Source: Caldilineaceae bacterium
GTDB lineage: Bacteria > Chloroflexota > Anaerolineae > Caldilineales > Caldilineaceae
NCBI GenBank assembly: GCA_024643705.1
Contig: JAHEML010000004.1
Location: forward strand, 1-19,822
DNA: 19,822 bases
Direction: 5' to 3'
Positions 7,516 to 14,078 of the stretch are shown piece after piece (the stretch's first letter is position 1; every line of letters starts with the position of its first letter). The position numbers were made by a program, and so were the translations under genes. Under the pieces are notes generated by a model, which was given only the letters and a program-made list of their open reading frames with translations, was not told where the DNA came from and searched no databases.

Positions 7516-7548
7516 CAGTCTATCGTTCAGTCTGTATTGTATCAGTCT
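7516..7548. repeat. Three CAGTCT repeats in the kinase-methyltransferase gap
   Basis: CAGTCT occurs at 7516-7521, 7528-7533 and 7543-7548, within similar TTCAGTCTAT surroundings, in an AT-rich stretch just upstream of the methyltransferase start. The 208-base gap 7493-7700 holds this array, the predicted promoter at 7588-7617 and no gene I can support. Confidence 0.5.
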
Positions 7549-7587
7549 ATATTTGGAAGTGGTATCTCTATTCAGTTGCTCGACTAC

Positions 7588-7617
7588 ATGATACCGTGGA
7601 TTCTGCTGCCATGTCCA
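7588..7617 (-). promoter_or_regulatory. Predicted promoter for the methyltransferase gene
   Basis: On the minus strand TGGACA (7612-7617) and TATCAT (7588-7593) are separated by 18 bases; each box matches consensus at five of six positions. It faces the GTG at 7492, giving a leader of roughly 90 bases that contains the CAGTCT repeats. Confidence 0.45.
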
Positions 7618-7700
7618 GGCAAATCCATGCCAAACCCTGCCAATGGCGCTTGCATTTTTGTTCTTTGATGCTCAGAACATCTAAAACAAGCACCCGAAGC

Positions 7701-8747
7701 TCATAGCCCCCCAAACCAGATGCCCCCAATGATGATTCCGGCGATGGGGGGTTCAAGTAGACTGATCAGGGTGGAGGTTAGAACCAGCAGGGCGGTGGCC
7801 CCGATGAGCAGCCGGTTTTGCTGCAAGACTTCGCGCCAGGAAAGCCGGGGGATCAAAGTCGATACTTCGCCCAGTGATCCCGTAGTGCCAAAGAGAAGAC
7901 GACGCACTTCGCGCACATCTCTGGGTCTTTCGTCCGGATGCATTGCCAGGGATTGAAAGATGGCCCGCTCGGTGCGTGCGGAGAGATTTGGGTGAACCTC
8001 TCGCAGGGGTATCAGTGACCCTGGCTGCAAAAAGCGCTCTTTGGCATCTTGGGGTGGGTTGCCGGCCAACAAGTGGTACAGTGTGGCTCCCACACTATAG
8101 ATGTCCGTGCGGACATCCGTGTGGCCGGTATCGCCGCCATATTGCTCCAGGGGTGTATAGGCCGCAGTGCCCCGCCCCTGCACCACGGTCACTGTACGGG
8201 TGTCGTCGGGCTGCATCACTTTCACCAGGCCAAAATCGACCAGCTTGACCCGACCCTGGGGTGTCAATTTGATGTTGCTGGGCTTGATGTCCCGGTGGAG
8301 TACAGCTGGCTCTTGGCTGTGCAGATATTCTAGGGCGTCGAGCAATTGGGAAGCCCAACCCAATACCTGGGATTCGGAGAGCGGATTGTTGTGTTGTTTG
8401 CTCTCCATCAAAATATCCTGCAAGTCACGCCCGGCCACAAAGTCCATCACCAAGTATTCCCGGCCATTTTCGGAAAAATAGTCCGAAACTTTTGGTAAAT
8501 TGGGGTGATCCAAGCGGGCGAGGACGCTGGCTTCTTGATAAAACTGTTCGATGGTCTGTTCGAGAGGTTGATCGGGATCGGTCAGATTGGTCAATAGTTC
8601 GGGCAGAATTTCTTTGACAGCACAGATCCGGCCTTCCAAACGTAGGTCCTTGGCCTGGTAGACGGCCCCCATCCCACCGCGGCCCGCCAAGTGTACGATC
8701 TCGTACCGTTCGCGTAAAGTTGCGCCTTTTTCCAGCAAAGCAGCCAC
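7701..8747 (-). CDS. Membrane-anchored PknB-type Ser/Thr protein kinase
   Basis: Hanks-type kinase with an intact catalytic core: glycine loop GRGGMGAVY (22-30), ATP-binding lysine K45 in ICAVK, catalytic loop HRDIKPSN (151-158), DFG (171-173), a Thr-rich activation loop (DTRTVTVVQGRGT) and the P+1 loop AYTPLEQY. It is predicted to be active. After the kinase domain, about residue 288, comes a short linker, then two hydrophobic segments (about 313-331 and 334-347) at the very C-terminus. There is no extracellular sensor domain such as PASTA. The start is GTG at 8745-8747 with an AGAGGA site upstream. It is divergent from the FHA regulator at 8846, the probable signalling partner. The substrate is unknown. 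Confidence 0.93.
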   Translation of the reverse strand: MAALLEKGATLRERYEIVHLAGRGGMGAVYQAKDLRLEGRICAVKEILPELLTNLTDPDQPLEQTIEQFYQEASVLARLDHPNLPKVSDYFSENGREYLVMDFVAGRDLQDILMESKQHNNPLSESQVLGWASQLLDALEYLHSQEPAVLHRDIKPSNIKLTPQGRVKLVDFGLVKVMQPDDTRTVTVVQGRGTAAYTPLEQYGGDTGHTDVRTDIYSVGATLYHLLAGNPPQDAKERFLQPGSLIPLREVHPNLSARTERAIFQSLAMHPDERPRDVREVRRLLFGTTGSLGEVSTLIPRLSWREVLQQNRLLIGATALLVLTSTLISLLEPPIAGIIIGGIWFGGL

Positions 8748-8784
8748 AATGCAAAGTTCCTCTAGCCAACAAACTATATTTTCG

Positions 8785-8815
8785 GTATAATGCTAGCGTA
8801 CCGCAATCATTATAC
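8785..8815. promoter_or_regulatory. Palindromic face-to-face -10 boxes in the kinase/FHA control region
   Basis: GTATAATG at 8785-8792 and CATTATAC at 8808-8815 are a perfect 8-bp inverted repeat with a 15-base spacer. The left arm contains TATAAT on the plus strand (8786-8791) and the right arm TATAAT on the minus strand (8809-8814). Each would drive one of the two divergent genes, with starts overlapping in the spacer. Neither has a convincing -35. The symmetry also suits a dimeric repressor or activator site. The whole control region is only 98 bases (8748-8845). Confidence 0.55.
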
Positions 8816-8845
8816 TATGCATTTTCTGAGTGGATGAATGGACCT

Positions 8846-9547
8846 ATGAGCGAAACCTCGGTAACCGAAGATTTAGTTGCTCCACAACCTTCTGCCAGAG
8901 GCACTGGTCACCGCGAAAACGCGATGCTGATTTTGCGCCACGGAGCCGAAGCGGGCAAGCGTTGGCCTCTCCATCGGGAAGACGAACTGCTGATTGGTCG
9001 CGAGGAGGATTGTGATATTCCCCTGCCAGACCGACAGGTCAGCCGCAACCATGCGCGTATCTTCTGGGAGAATGACAGCTATTATCTCGAAGATATGAAA
9101 TCGAAGAATGGCACCCATCTCAACGGCGAAGAAGTGAAAAGCGCAGTTGCCCTGGAAGATGGCGACGAGATACAGATCGCATTGCGCTTCAAACTGGCTT
9201 TTGTCGATGCCGGAGCCACCGCCCCCCTGACATTGGGCGAGAGCCTGCCAGGGCTGCGGCTGGATATGGAAACCCGGCAGGCTTGGGTGAACAACCAATT
9301 GATCGATCCGCCCTTGAGCCTGCACCAATACCGCTTGCTCCATGCTTTGTGGGAATCAGGCGGCAGCGTGGTTACCCGAGAGGAGATCATCAACATTGTC
9401 TGGCCCGAAGCCAGTGGCGAAGGTGTGAGCGAGCAGGCGATTGATGCACTGGTGCGTCGTCTGCGCGAGCGAATTGATGAGTGTGATGCCGAATACCGCT
9501 ACATCGTCACCGTGCGCGGCCACGGTTTTCGCCTGGACAACCGCTGA
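8846..9547 (+). CDS. FHA domain-winged helix transcription regulator
   Basis: Predicted phosphothreonine-responsive DNA-binding protein of 233 residues. An N-terminal FHA domain (about 26-117) has the phosphopeptide-binding residues GR (51-52), SRNH (66-69) and KNGT (87-90). A linker leads to an OmpR/PhoB-type winged helix (about 135-231), seen in LSLHQYRLLHALWESGG, VSEQAIDALVRRLRERI and the closing YIVTVRGHGFRL. There is no receiver or transcriptional-activator repeat domain. This order is the reverse of actinobacterial EmbR, where FHA is C-terminal. The start chosen is ATG at 8846; an ATG at 8834 is also in frame, and neither has a strong ribosome-binding site. A frame open back to 8720 would run into the kinase gene. 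It lies three bases before hemW, so the two are probably co-transcribed. Confidence 0.9.
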   Translation: MSETSVTEDLVAPQPSARGTGHRENAMLILRHGAEAGKRWPLHREDELLIGREEDCDIPLPDRQVSRNHARIFWENDSYYLEDMKSKNGTHLNGEEVKSAVALEDGDEIQIALRFKLAFVDAGATAPLTLGESLPGLRLDMETRQAWVNNQLIDPPLSLHQYRLLHALWESGGSVVTREEIINIVWPEASGEGVSEQAIDALVRRLRERIDECDAEYRYIVTVRGHGFRLDNR

Positions 9548-9550
9548 TTC

Positions 9551-10891
9551 ATGCAGAAAATTCGCCCAGAGAATGTGCGGCCTCATCAGATTGACCCCGA
9601 ATCCACAAACGGTGCCGGGGAGACAGTGGAAGTGTCACCCGGCGAACCGTTGGGTCTCTATGTGCACATCCCCTTTTGCGAAAAGAAATGCCCCTACTGC
9701 GATTTCAATACATATGCCAAGCTGGACAATCTCTTCCAGCCCTATGTGGATGCCCTCTGCCTTGAACTGGAAATGTGGGCAGAGCGCCTGAACGGACGCA
9801 CGGTTCACACAATTTTTCTGGGCGGTGGCACGCCAACTGTCCTCACAGTGGCCCAGTTGGCCCAGATTGTTGATACCATTCAGCGAACCTATTGCCTTGC
9901 TGCCGACTGTGAGATCACAAGCGAGGCCAACCCTGGCACAGTTGATCAGGCCAAATTTGCTGGATTGGTCGGGCTTGGTGTCAATCGGTTGAGCATGGGT
10001 GTGCAAAGTTTTGATCCCGCCGAACTCTCTTTTCTGGGCCGTATTCACTCTGTGGATGATGTGAAAAACGCCTACGCCGCGGCCCGTTCCGCTGGCTTCG
10101 ACAACATCAATCTCGATTTTATCTTTGGCCTGCCGAATCAGTCCCCAGCTACATGGGCATCCACCCTAAACGCCGCCATCGCGCTTGCGCCAGAACATCT
10201 CAGCCTCTACAGTCTGATCGTGGAACCGGAGACACCTCTCTTTCATTGGGTGCAGACGGGTCGCGTTCCCGACACGGACGATGATCTGGCGGGCGAGCTT
10301 TACGAAGCAGCTATGACGATGCTGGCCGATGCTGGTTATGTGCAGTACGAAGTTTCCAACTGGGCAAAAAGTAGGCGACTGGCGATTGGCGATTCGAGGC
10401 TGCTTCCTAGCGATGGGACTGCTACCCAGTCACGGGTCTCTCATCTCTGCGCTCATAATCTCATCTATTGGCGAAACCAGGAATATATTGGGGTGGGGCC
10501 AGGCGCGCATAGCCATATGCGTCTGCCCTTTGCACACCCGACCGCCAATCCAACAGATGGCGCGGTTGCCCTGCGTTGGGGCAACCGCAAAGCTGTGCCG
10601 GGCTATATCCAGCGGGTGCAGCAGGGCAAGCCGTGGGTAGACTTTTGGGAAGAGATCGACAGCCCCACAGCCTTGGGTGAAACCATGATGCTGGGGCTTC
10701 GGTTGGTGGAAGAAGGGGTAAGCCGGTCGCGTTTTCGCCAGCGTCATGGGGTGGAGATGGACGACGCCTTCGCCAACGAACTGACCCGGCTGACCAGTCA
10801 GAAATTACTCCAGTCCGATGGCGAACGTGTCTATGTGACCCAGCGCGGACTGATGATGGGAAACCAGGTCTTCGCCGCATTTTTGCCCTGA
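9551..10891 (+). CDS. hemW: HemW-like radical SAM heme chaperone
   Basis: Radical SAM protein of the HemN/HemW family, most likely the heme-trafficking HemW rather than coproporphyrinogen oxidase. The iron-sulfur motif CEKKCPYC gives C43, C47 and C50, followed by DFNTYA as in HemW. GGGTP is at 91-95, and LSMGVQSFDPAELSFLGRIH and the later HNLIYWRNQEYIGVGPGAHSH are strongly HemW-like. There is a non-conserved N-terminal extension of about 34 residues. Residues 274-299 form an unusual low-complexity insert between YEVSNWAK and CAHNLIYW, where relatives have about four residues; its DNA begins with a heptamer array. The frame is intact through it. The ATG is three bases after the FHA gene stop. 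No heme synthesis gene adjoins. Confidence 0.92.
   Translation: MQKIRPENVRPHQIDPESTNGAGETVEVSPGEPLGLYVHIPFCEKKCPYCDFNTYAKLDNLFQPYVDALCLELEMWAERLNGRTVHTIFLGGGTPTVLTVAQLAQIVDTIQRTYCLAADCEITSEANPGTVDQAKFAGLVGLGVNRLSMGVQSFDPAELSFLGRIHSVDDVKNAYAAARSAGFDNINLDFIFGLPNQSPATWASTLNAAIALAPEHLSLYSLIVEPETPLFHWVQTGRVPDTDDDLAGELYEAAMTMLADAGYVQYEVSNWAKSRRLAIGDSRLLPSDGTATQSRVSHLCAHNLIYWRNQEYIGVGPGAHSHMRLPFAHPTANPTDGAVALRWGNRKAVPGYIQRVQQGKPWVDFWEEIDSPTALGETMMLGLRLVEEGVSRSRFRQRHGVEMDDAFANELTRLTSQKLLQSDGERVYVTQRGLMMGNQVFAAFLP
10374..10394 (+). repeat. In-frame heptamer array inside hemW
   Basis: GGCGACT, GGCGATT and GGCGATT stand head to tail at 10374-10380, 10381-10387 and 10388-10394. They open the insert of about 75 bases that encodes HemW residues 274-299. 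The unit is close to the AGGCGAC heptamers at 18663-18683 (minus strand). Confidence 0.8.
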
Positions 10892-10897
10892 TGTAAG

Positions 10898-10918
10898 AGC
10901 GCGGATGATATCCGCGTT
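10898..10918. other. Stem-loop between hemW and the HAD gene
   Basis: CGCGGAT at 10900-10906 and ATCCGCG at 10910-10916 form a perfect 7-bp stem with a three-base loop, extendable by a wobble and an A-T pair to 10898-10918. It starts seven bases after the hemW stop and no T-run follows. It could be a weak terminator, an mRNA-stability hairpin or a small palindromic repeat. Confidence 0.5.
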
Positions 10919-10936
10919 ACTGTGGAGGTTTGTTGC

Positions 10937-11590
10937 ATGTTGCAGGCGATTGTTTTTGATTTTGACGGCACGATCTTAGAGACCGAAGGGCCGGACTATC
11001 AGTCGTGGCTGGAGATTTTTGACGCGCACGGCGGCGAGCTGCCCTTGGATGTCTGGATTCAATGTGTGGGCGGTGCGCCCACTGGTTTTGATCCCTTTGC
11101 CATGTTGCAGGCGCAGACCGGTGTTGCGCTGGATCGCAGTTCCGTTCATCAGGCCCGGCGCAGACGAGTGGTCGAACTCATCGAGCAGCACCCCCCCATG
11201 CCCGGCATCCAAGCGATCATCGCCGCCGCGCAGGAAGCCGGAATCGGGCTGGCCGTGGCGTCAAGCTCACCCAGCACGTGGGTGGAGGGCAATCTACGAC
11301 GGCTGGGGCTGCGCCATCATTTCCAGACAGTACACACCGCGGATGATGTGGAACGAGTGAAACCTGACCCGACCCTTTATCGATTGGCCGCGGCCAGCCT
11401 GGGCGCACTGCCAGAGCATACGCTTGCCATCGAAGATTCGCGCACGGGCATGTTGGCTGCCAAAGGAGCCGGTCTGCGCTGCGTGGTTGTGCCCAACAGC
11501 ATTACCCAGTTTTCCGACTTTTCCCAGGCCGATCTGCGTCTTGCATCTTTGGCCGACCTGACACCTCACGAGTTGTTTGCCCATTTTTGA
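10937..11590 (+). CDS. HAD-superfamily phosphatase / beta-phosphoglucomutase-like hydrolase
   Basis: Haloacid dehalogenase-type hydrolase acting on a small phosphorylated metabolite. Motif I is FDFDGT with nucleophile D8 and acid/base D10. Motif II is in AVASSSPSTWV, the motif III lysine is in VKPDPTLYRLAAASLG, and motif IV is IEDSRTGMLAAKGAG. A helical cap follows motif I, as in the subfamily of beta-phosphoglucomutase and phosphoglycolate phosphatase. The start is ATG at 10937, eight bases after GGAGG (10924-10928). A GTG at 10922 is in frame but precedes that site. The product is 217 residues. The substrate cannot be read from sequence. It lies between hemW and coaD in one direction. Confidence 0.88.
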   Translation: MLQAIVFDFDGTILETEGPDYQSWLEIFDAHGGELPLDVWIQCVGGAPTGFDPFAMLQAQTGVALDRSSVHQARRRRVVELIEQHPPMPGIQAIIAAAQEAGIGLAVASSSPSTWVEGNLRRLGLRHHFQTVHTADDVERVKPDPTLYRLAAASLGALPEHTLAIEDSRTGMLAAKGAGLRCVVVPNSITQFSDFSQADLRLASLADLTPHELFAHF

Positions 11591-11662
11591 GCCATCGAAG
11601 CCAGCTAACCTTCGGTCATTTTGGCTGGTTTTGGGGCCTTCCTGGTTTGAAAAGGAGAGCCA

Positions 11663-12223
11663 ATGACCCGCGCACTCTACCCCGGCACATTCGACCCAAT
11701 GCACAACGGCCATGTGGATATTGCCCAGCGGGCCGCGTCCATTTTCGAGGAACTGGTGATCGGCGTTTACGATGCTCCGCCCAAAAAACTCTTGTTCAAC
11801 ACTGACGAACGGGTGGTATTGGTGCGTCAGGCATTGGCCCACCTACCCAACTGTTCAATTGTCTCTTTTACCGGTTTGACGGTAGAATGTGCGCGTAGTA
11901 TCGATGCTCAGGTGATCGTGCGCGGCTTGCGCAATGTGGCTGATTTCGAGTTTGAATCCCAAATCGGTCTTGCCAATCGGCATATGGCTTCGGACATAGA
12001 GTTATGCTGTCTGCTTTCCAGCACAGAATATATCTACCTTAGCTCCACAATTGTGAAAGAAGTGGCAAATCTGGACGGTAACATCTCGGCCTGGGTACAC
12101 CCCGTTATTGCCGAGGCCATGCAACAGCGCTACGCCGAAAACGCGGCCACTGTTCCTCCTGTTGAGACGAGCAAGCAAAAAGGTGTGACAAAAAGCCGGG
12201 GTAAGCTGACACATCATGGCTAA
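11663..12223 (+). CDS. coaD: Phosphopantetheine adenylyltransferase
   Basis: Fourth step of coenzyme A synthesis: 4'-phosphopantetheine plus ATP gives dephospho-CoA. Nucleotidyltransferase motifs are the HNGH of PGTFDPMHNGHVDI (residues 14-17), VRGLRN (87-91 region) and the ISSTxVRE-type segment YLSSTIVKEVANLDGNIS. The ATG has GGAG five bases upstream. Bacterial CoaD is usually about 160 residues. This one is 186, with a Lys-rich, unstructured-looking tail from about residue 161. The stop codon is supplied by the first unit of an 11-bp tandem repeat, suggesting the 3' end was remodelled. The downstream neighbour is a SepIVA-like gene, an order I recall from Actinobacteria. Confidence 0.96.
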   Translation: MTRALYPGTFDPMHNGHVDIAQRAASIFEELVIGVYDAPPKKLLFNTDERVVLVRQALAHLPNCSIVSFTGLTVECARSIDAQVIVRGLRNVADFEFESQIGLANRHMASDIELCCLLSSTEYIYLSSTIVKEVANLDGNISAWVHPVIAEAMQQRYAENAATVPPVETSKQKGVTKSRGKLTHHG

Positions 12224-12250
12224 AAGACGGCTAAAAGACGGCTAAAAGAC
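12218..12250 (+). repeat. Three 11-bp tandem repeats with TAA in all three frames at the coaD end
   Basis: GGCTAAAAGAC is repeated exactly at 12218-12228, 12229-12239 and 12240-12250, with a decayed fourth copy after it. As 11 is not a multiple of three, the TAA of each copy (12221, 12232, 12243) falls in a different frame. The first is the coaD stop. Confidence 0.9.
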
Positions 12251-12254
12251 GGGT

Positions 12255-12304
12255 AAGAGATCTCTTGTGTGGCGAAGGTTCACCTTTCTGCTTCGGGCCA
12301 CAAG
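12255..12304 (+). other. Palindrome and imperfect stem-loop upstream of the SepIVA-like gene
   Basis: AAGAGATCTCTT at 12255-12266 is a perfect 12-base palindrome. Overlapping it, CTTGTG (12264-12269) pairs with CACAAG (12299-12304), and CGAAG (12273-12277) pairs with CTTCG (12291-12295), giving an interrupted stem-loop. No T-run follows. It may be an RNA structure or a protein site; the function is unknown. Confidence 0.4.
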
Positions 12305-12343
12305 CACTAGAACCAATCAGCAGTTCACAGCGGATGAAAGACG

Positions 12344-12850
12344 ATGGAAATCCTACAACTGGTCGATCAGCTTGAACAGATATTCAATCGCGGCTATCGA
12401 ATGCCCATTGGGGGGACTTTGATGGTGAGCGAAGATGAGTGCATGCGGCTGATCGATCAAATGCGCATCAGCGTTCCCAGTGCCATCAAGGAAAGTGTGC
12501 GCATGGTGGCAGAGCGGGATCGGATTCTGGACGAGGCCAGGGCAGAGGCAGAATCGATTGTGGAGCAGGCGCGGCAACATGCAGTCGAGATGATCCACCA
12601 GGATGCTGTGACCCAGGAAGCCCGGCGCGAGGCCGAGAGGATCGTTGCACGCAGCCGCTCGGAGGCCGATGAACTGGTTAAACGCAGCCAGGGCGAAGCC
12701 AATGGACTGATTCTTGACGCCGAAGAGTATACGGTCGATACGCTCCAACGGCTGGTTGATCAGTTGAGCAGTGTCGTAGTACAAGCCAGAAATGGAATTC
12801 AGGCTATCGAGGAGAGTCGGCGGGCGACAGAACCCGACGCCGAAGACTAA
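12344..12850 (+). CDS. DivIVA/SepIVA-like coiled-coil protein
   Basis: 168-residue cytoplasmic protein without signal peptide or membrane segment. A compact N-terminal part (about 1-55) has LQLVDQLEQIF, a short basic/proline segment, and CMRLIDQMRISVPSAIKES. A heptad-rich Ala/Glu/Arg coiled coil follows (about 56-125: ERDRILDEARAEAESIVEQA and similar), then a closing helix VDTLQRLVDQLSSVVVQARN. From memory, this order matches mycobacterial SepIVA, which has LDELSAIVEEARGVPM, ELIDDIKDAIPGELDDA, a coiled coil and a C-terminal YVDNKLAEFEEFL. coaD is next to the SepIVA-like gene in Streptomyces as I recall. A role in division or envelope growth is inferred. Superficial similarity to AtpF coiled coils explains possible database labels as ATP synthase B. 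The ribosome-binding site is weak. Confidence 0.7.
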   Translation: MEILQLVDQLEQIFNRGYRMPIGGTLMVSEDECMRLIDQMRISVPSAIKESVRMVAERDRILDEARAEAESIVEQARQHAVEMIHQDAVTQEARREAERIVARSRSEADELVKRSQGEANGLILDAEEYTVDTLQRLVDQLSSVVVQARNGIQAIEESRRATEPDAED

Positions 12851-12944
12851 GCCACGGCGCCATGAACATCAGCCGGAGAAGTGCACTAAATTTCCCCTCC
12901 TCTTCCTGGCCTCACCACTCAGCGTCCCCTCTGAATAAACGAAA

Positions 12945-14078
12945 ATGAACAGAATTGCCAAGCGTTGGGGGCATCCCAGAGCCTCCCGTTTTATCATTGG
13001 TCTACTCTTGTTGTTTGGTGCCACCGTGCTCTATTTGGCCTTGAGCGCCTACCTATCAACTGTGCCTCTTGGTCCACAACAAGTAGTCACCACGATCAAC
13101 CCCAAAATGGGTGTACACACCCGCCTGACGGACGAAGCTGAAGAATGGAAGATCAAGCGCAGCCTGGAAATGGTGCGCACAATGGGTGCCCCCTGGATTG
13201 TCGAATATTTTCCTTGGGCCTACTACGAACCAGAGCCGGGCCACTTTGAATGGAACCACCCAGACGCGGTGATCAACCACGCCAACCGACAGGGACTGAC
13301 TGTCATCGCGCGGCTGGGCTTTGTCCCCGAATGGGCACGGCCTGCCAACACCTTGCCCCTCTATTTAGATGAAGAACATTATGCCGATTTTGGACGGTTT
13401 GCGGCTGCCTTTGCTGCACGTTATCGGGGTCGCGTCAGCCACATCATCCTGTGGAACGAACCAAACCTCAGCCAGGAATGGGGCTTTCGCCCTGTTGATC
13501 CAGAGGGCTATGTGGAATTGTTGAAGGTTGTTTATCCCATGATCAAGCAAGCCAACCCAGATGTACAGGTGCTGGCCGGTGCGCTGGCCCCGACGCTAGC
13601 CCCGCCCGGCAGCGAGTGGGGAATGGACGATCTCGTCTATCTGCAACGCATGTATGATGCCGGCGCGCGCGACTTCTTCGACAGTCTGGCTATCCACTCC
13701 TACGGCTGGAGCTTCGATGCCGATGACTCGCCCGATCCAACCGTTGTCAACTTTCGCCGAGCCGAACTAGTGCGAGAGGTGATGCTGCGCAACGGCGATG
13801 AGGGCAAACAAGCCATGATCACCGAAAGCGGCTGGAACGATCACCCCCGCTGGACAAAAGGTGTCAGCCCCGGCAGACGCATAGAAAACACCATTCGTGC
13901 CTACGAAATGGCCGCCGAATGGCTCTGGCTGGACGCTATTGCCTTGTGGGCTTTTCGCTACCCCTGGGATGCTAAAAGCTATCAAGATAACTTTACTTTT
14001 GTAGGTACAGATTTCGAGCCGAAACCCATCTATTTGGAAGTGCAGACGTACAGCAGGGGTGGGAGACCGACCAAGTGA
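12945..14078 (+). CDS. Membrane-anchored clan A-type glycoside hydrolase
   Basis: Predicted glycan-cleaving TIM barrel held on the outer face of the membrane by one N-terminal helix (about residues 15-37), with no lipobox. The GH39/GH5-like layout is clear: a substrate-side YEPEPGHFEWNHPDAVI segment, the proposed acid/base E172 in IILWNEPN, a His/Tyr pair in SLAIHSYGW, the proposed nucleophile E294 in AMITESGWN, and a late ALWAFRYPWD. The product is 377 residues and complete. Exact family and substrate cannot be set by eye. The stop overlaps the next gene as GTGA. No strong ribosome-binding site precedes the ATG. The 94-base gap before it (12851-12944) shows nothing I can name. Confidence 0.82.
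   Translation: MNRIAKRWGHPRASRFIIGLLLLFGATVLYLALSAYLSTVPLGPQQVVTTINPKMGVHTRLTDEAEEWKIKRSLEMVRTMGAPWIVEYFPWAYYEPEPGHFEWNHPDAVINHANRQGLTVIARLGFVPEWARPANTLPLYLDEEHYADFGRFAAAFAARYRGRVSHIILWNEPNLSQEWGFRPVDPEGYVELLKVVYPMIKQANPDVQVLAGALAPTLAPPGSEWGMDDLVYLQRMYDAGARDFFDSLAIHSYGWSFDADDSPDPTVVNFRRAELVREVMLRNGDEGKQAMITESGWNDHPRWTKGVSPGRRIENTIRAYEMAAEWLWLDAIALWAFRYPWDAKSYQDNFTFVGTDFEPKPIYLEVQTYSRGGRPTK

Noticed and set aside
8720..8845. Longer start for the FHA regulator
   Set aside because: It begins inside the kinase gene and spans both -10 boxes; the added residues do not look like a domain.
9551..10891. Oxygen-independent coproporphyrinogen oxidase (HemN)
   Set aside because: The CxxxCxxC context and the HNLIYW region fit HemW; no heme pathway neighbours.
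10898..10918. Intrinsic terminator after hemW
   Set aside because: The stem is good but no T-run follows; the next gene starts at once with a strong ribosome-binding site.
12344..12850. A second ATP synthase b subunit
   Set aside because: It has no transmembrane helix and lies far from the atp operon; only the coiled coil is similar.
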